Shown here: positions 5,961 to 7,791 of the stretch, piece by piece
How positions within the stretch are numbered: position 1 is the stretch's first letter
How the letters are laid out: every line of letters begins with the position of its first letter
Source of the DNA: an uncultured Bacilli bacterium
Lineage (GTDB): Bacteria > Bacillota_I > Bacilli_A > RF39 > UBA660
Direction of reading: 5' to 3'
Assembly: GCA_947587115.1 (NCBI GenBank)
Contig: CANPXY010000056.1
Span: 1-7,791, forward strand
DNA length: 7,791 nucleotides
Notes under the pieces: model-generated
Seen by the model: the letters and a program-made list of their open reading frames with translations, nothing else
Told to the model about the DNA's origin: nothing
Databases searched by the model: none
Position numbers and translations under genes: made by a program

Positions 5961-6862
5961 AGTTCTTGGTAAATTTCGGTAGGGAAGTTGTGTTGTTCTC
6001 CCTCAAGTTCTTTAAGTTCCTCTGTATCAATTAGGAAAAAGTTATATTCCAATATATCTGTATCATTCGTGGTAATTGGATCATCCCAAGTAAGATCTAG
6101 ATGATACCATTTTCCATCGAGATAAAGGGCATTCCAAACATGATTTTCACTAGATACTTTATAATTTTTAATTCCTAATAAATTGAGGAAAATTGCCATG
6201 CTGTCTGTATAGCCGCCACATAGTCCATAACCCTGAATCAAATTTCCATAAGCGGTATCGGAATCATATTGAACAATTTTCGAATCACTTCGATCAGAAT
6301 CATACTTGCTGTTGTTGATGATATAGTTATGAATTTTCTTGATCTTATCTTCATTCGTATCACTGCTTTTAATCTCAGATTGATAGATACTGTTTACTTT
6401 GGCGTTGATCTCATCGATCTTTTCTTTGGAGTAACTCTTTTCTATATAAACCGTAATTTTACCAAGGCTATCGTATTCAGTTTCAATATGTTTAAAACCA
6501 TTATAAGGATGAACAAAGTTATTGATGTGTGATAAAATCGTCTGATCGTTAGCTAGATCTTTGACGTCTGCCATACAGTCTTTATATTCCTCTGGACAGT
6601 AAAATGAAAATTGTTCTTTTCCAGAATTGATGATGGTGTAGTAAATATTTAAAAGATCTTGTTTACTAAGGGGATGAAAGTCATCCGTCAATTGCACAAA
6701 GAGAAAATCCTCATCTCGGGCATATTGATTGGTGCCTTCCATTTTTACTTCTTTGTCAACTTGAATAAAATGATCTACATAAAAAATGACGATTTCTTCA
6801 CGGTAAAGATAAGCGACGATCAAAAGTAGCACCATCAAAGAGAGCATTATGTATTTTTTCAT
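5954..6862 (-). CDS. Membrane-anchored transglutaminase-like (papain-fold) protein
   Basis: A 302-residue protein starting at the ATG at 6862, which follows AGGTGAT; a GTG nine bases earlier lies inside that ribosome site and is rejected. Residues 4-20 are one hydrophobic segment after MKK, with no lipobox cysteine, so a signal anchor with the rest outside the cell is likely. The C-terminal half is a transglutaminase-like domain: Cys215 in GYGLCGGYTDSMA, His241 in SSENHVWNALY and Asp256 in WYHLDLTWDDP form an apparently intact catalytic triad. Such domains act as cysteine proteases, amidases or crosslinkers; the substrate cannot be told from sequence, though cell-surface protein or peptidoglycan is plausible. 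The N-terminal half (about 30-165) is not recognised and holds two close cysteines (89, 96). The gene is transcribed alone from its own promoter and ends in the shared terminator. Confidence 0.85.
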   Translation of the reverse strand: MKKYIMLSLMVLLLIVAYLYREEIVIFYVDHFIQVDKEVKMEGTNQYARDEDFLFVQLTDDFHPLSKQDLLNIYYTIINSGKEQFSFYCPEEYKDCMADVKDLANDQTILSHINNFVHPYNGFKHIETEYDSLGKITVYIEKSYSKEKIDEINAKVNSIYQSEIKSSDTNEDKIKKIHNYIINNSKYDSDRSDSKIVQYDSDTAYGNLIQGYGLCGGYTDSMAIFLNLLGIKNYKVSSENHVWNALYLDGKWYHLDLTWDDPITTNDTDILEYNFFLIDTEELKELEGEQHNFPTEIYQELK

Positions 6863-6879
6863 GTATATCACCTAGTATC

Positions 6880-6908
6880 ATTTTAGCATGGATCGATAGG
6901 GTTGTAAA
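6880..6908 (-). promoter_or_regulatory. Extended -10 promoter for the transglutaminase-like gene
   Basis: Read on the - strand: -35 TTTACA (6908-6903), a 17-base spacer, and -10 TAAAAT (6885-6880) preceded by TGC, an extended -10. The start codon follows 17 bases after the -10, so the leader would be only about ten bases and consist almost entirely of the ribosome site AGGTGAT. Confidence 0.7.
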
Positions 6909-6925
6909 TCGACGATGAGATAATT

Positions 6926-6954
6926 TTATCTTTTTTCTTTTTTCCGATTGTCAA
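6926..6954 (-). promoter_or_regulatory. Possible second, upstream promoter with perfect -35
   Basis: On the - strand a perfect TTGACA (6954-6949) is followed after 17 bases by a weak -10, AGATAA (6931-6926); TAAAAT three bases further has a 20-base spacer. The spacer is A-rich. It could be a second promoter for the transglutaminase-like gene, but the -10 is poor. Confidence 0.35.
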
Positions 6955-6958
6955 GCAC

Positions 6959-6980
6959 AAAAAAAGGAGTAGATTACTCC
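6959..6980 (-). terminator. Terminator of rpsT
   Basis: On the - strand GGAGTA (6980-6975 on the + strand numbering), a three-base loop and TACTCC (6971-6966) form a six-bp hairpin followed by seven T's. The stem includes the end of rpsT: its last codon GAG and the TAA stop (6976-6974) lie in the stem and loop. Confidence 0.82.
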
Positions 6981-7237
6981 ATATTGTTTTTCATCTTTGT
7001 AAGTCTAGACTTTTGACGAGCTGCTTTGTTTTTATGGATCAAGCCACTTGTTAGAGCCTTGTCAATATTCTTTACAGCATCTTTTAATTTGTCATTTGCA
7101 GCCTCTTTATTTCCGGCTTTAACTTCTTTTTCTACTTTTTTGATTGCGGATTTCATACGTGATGATACAACAGTATTCATTTCAGCTTTTTTAGCATTTG
7201 TTTTAACACGTTTTTTGGCGCTTTTAATATTTGGCAT
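6974..7237 (-). CDS. rpsT: 30S ribosomal protein S20
   Basis: S20 binds 16S rRNA early in small-subunit assembly. The product is 87 residues, rich in Lys and Ala, beginning MPNIKSAKKRV and ending with the conserved GLIHKNKAARQKSRL (69-83) and a short tail, which is the normal size and pattern. The ATG at 7237 is chosen because it gives the canonical MPNIKSA start and follows GAGGTGA by five bases; a GTG at 7246 falls inside that ribosome site. It is transcribed alone, with a promoter and terminator of its own, and is divergent from gpr, an arrangement also known in Bacillus. Confidence 0.97.
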   Translation of the reverse strand: MPNIKSAKKRVKTNAKKAEMNTVVSSRMKSAIKKVEKEVKAGNKEAANDKLKDAVKNIDKALTSGLIHKNKAARQKSRLTKMKNNME

Positions 7238-7264
7238 CTTCTTCACCTCTCTTTAAACATATTC

Positions 7265-7293
7265 ATTTTAACAAAGTTTCATAAAAAAAGCAA
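7265..7293 (-). promoter_or_regulatory. rpsT promoter (extended -10)
   Basis: On the - strand: -35 TTGCTT (7293-7288), a 17-base spacer and -10 TAAAAT (7270-7265) with an upstream TGT giving a TG extended -10. Transcription would begin around 7258, leaving a leader of about 20 bases with the ribosome site GAGGTGA. Confidence 0.72.
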
Positions 7294-7321
7294 ATAAAAT
7301 TGGTAATTTTTGCAGATATTA
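7292..7321 (+). promoter_or_regulatory. Possible sporulation-type (sigma-G-like) promoter of gpr
   Basis: In Bacillus gpr is read by the forespore sigma factors F and G. Upstream of this gpr no good housekeeping promoter is evident. CAAATA (7291-7296), an 18-base gap and GATATTA (7315-7321) loosely match the sigma-G pattern TGNATA and CATACTA. The match is partial and the AT-rich background makes chance hits easy. Confidence 0.25.
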
Positions 7322-7336
7322 TAACTAGGTGATAGC

Positions 7337-7791
7337 GTGAATCATGAAATTGACTTAAAAAATTACAAAATTCGTACCGATTTGATCGTTGAAACGTTGG
7401 CGCGTTTAAAAGAAAAACGAGGCATTTTGATCAATCAGAAAACGATCGATGACATTCAAGTAGAAGAGATCCAGATTGATAAAATAGGGGAGCAGGAAAG
7501 TGGCAAGAAAGCGGGCTGGTACACGACGATTACCTTTGAAGACGTGACAGATAAAGATAATCGTAAAAAAGTCGAGGATGTATTTGTCACTTGTCTAAAG
7601 GATCTTCTTTCAAAACACGAGATTAAAGAAGAAGATACTTGTATGATCGTCGGTTTGGGGAATGAGAAATCGACCCCCGATGCGCTAGGACCACTCTGTG
7701 TACAATCGGTTTTAGTGACGAAACATTTATTTGATTTGCCTGGCAGTACCGTGAGTGACGGCTATCGTCCGGTTTCATCCTTTGCTCCAGG
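7337..7791 (+). CDS. gpr: Germination protease GPR, N-terminal part (3' end outside window)
   Basis: GPR is the aspartic-type endopeptidase that breaks down small acid-soluble spore proteins at germination. The first 151 codons are present of a protein usually 320-370 residues long. The start is GTG at 7337, preceded by AGGTGAT (7327-7333); an in-frame TAA at 7322 excludes earlier starts, and the ATG at 7344 is out of frame. IRTDLIVET (12-20) is the conserved propeptide boundary: by alignment with Bacillus megaterium GPR from memory, the cut after Asp15 would remove the same 15 residues. IVGLGN (104-109), STPDALGP (112-119, Asp115 being a likely catalytic aspartate), VTKHLF (127-132) and DGYRPVSSFAPG are family signatures. 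The gene implies a spore-forming lineage and is probably expressed in the forespore. Confidence 0.95.
   Translation, partial: MNHEIDLKNYKIRTDLIVETLARLKEKRGILINQKTIDDIQVEEIQIDKIGEQESGKKAGWYTTITFEDVTDKDNRKKVEDVFVTCLKDLLSKHEIKEEDTCMIVGLGNEKSTPDALGPLCVQSVLVTKHLFDLPGSTVSDGYRPVSSFAP

Noticed and set aside
6269..6532. Plus-strand frame of 87 codons within the transglutaminase-like gene
   Set aside because: Antisense shadow of a well-supported gene, without a ribosome site.
7026..7256. Plus-strand frame of 76 codons opposite rpsT
   Set aside because: Hydrophobic product is the expected complement of Lys/Ala-rich S20 codons; rpsT is certain.

Overview
The window is low-GC DNA from a Gram-positive bacterium. 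It most resembles Bacilli or Erysipelotrichia-like Bacillota, including gut lineages known mostly from metagenomes. The clues are GAGGTGA/AGGAGG-type ribosome sites, UvrC, MutL, MiaA and S20 sequences of Firmicutes type, an MutL with the endonuclease motif found in organisms lacking MutH, and the start of gpr, the spore-specific protease gene. The divergent rpsT/gpr pair matches the arrangement I know from Bacillus. TGA, TAG and TAA all act as stops, so the code looks standard (table 11), not the Mycoplasma code. The species cannot be named from this window.

Left part (1-5960, + strand): a tightly packed, probably co-transcribed run. It holds the 3' end of uvrC, a small type IV-like prepilin, mutL, a 686-residue protein built on exact 28-residue repeats, a 99-residue protein of related appearance, and miaA. 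Gaps between genes are only 22, 15, 11, 0 and 19 bases. The run ends in a perfect 11-bp hairpin that contains the stop codons of both miaA and the convergent gene.

Middle (5954-6908, - strand): a membrane-anchored transglutaminase-like protein with an intact Cys-His-Asp triad and its own extended -10 promoter. Right part: rpsT on the - strand with promoter and terminator, then gpr on the + strand, cut by the window edge after 151 codons.

The housekeeping content is DNA repair (UvrC, MutL), tRNA modification (MiaA) and translation (S20). The unusual content is the pair between mutL and miaA. The large protein has 15 consecutive indel-free 28-residue units, and its non-repeat ends, like the small neighbour, have a spacing pattern that by eye resembles mTERF-type helical repeats. 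These proteins are the best candidates for an undescribed system here. Their function is unknown, and nucleic-acid or protein binding is inference only. No CRISPR array, tRNA, insertion sequence or origin was seen, and no gene-free stretch exceeds about 110 bases.
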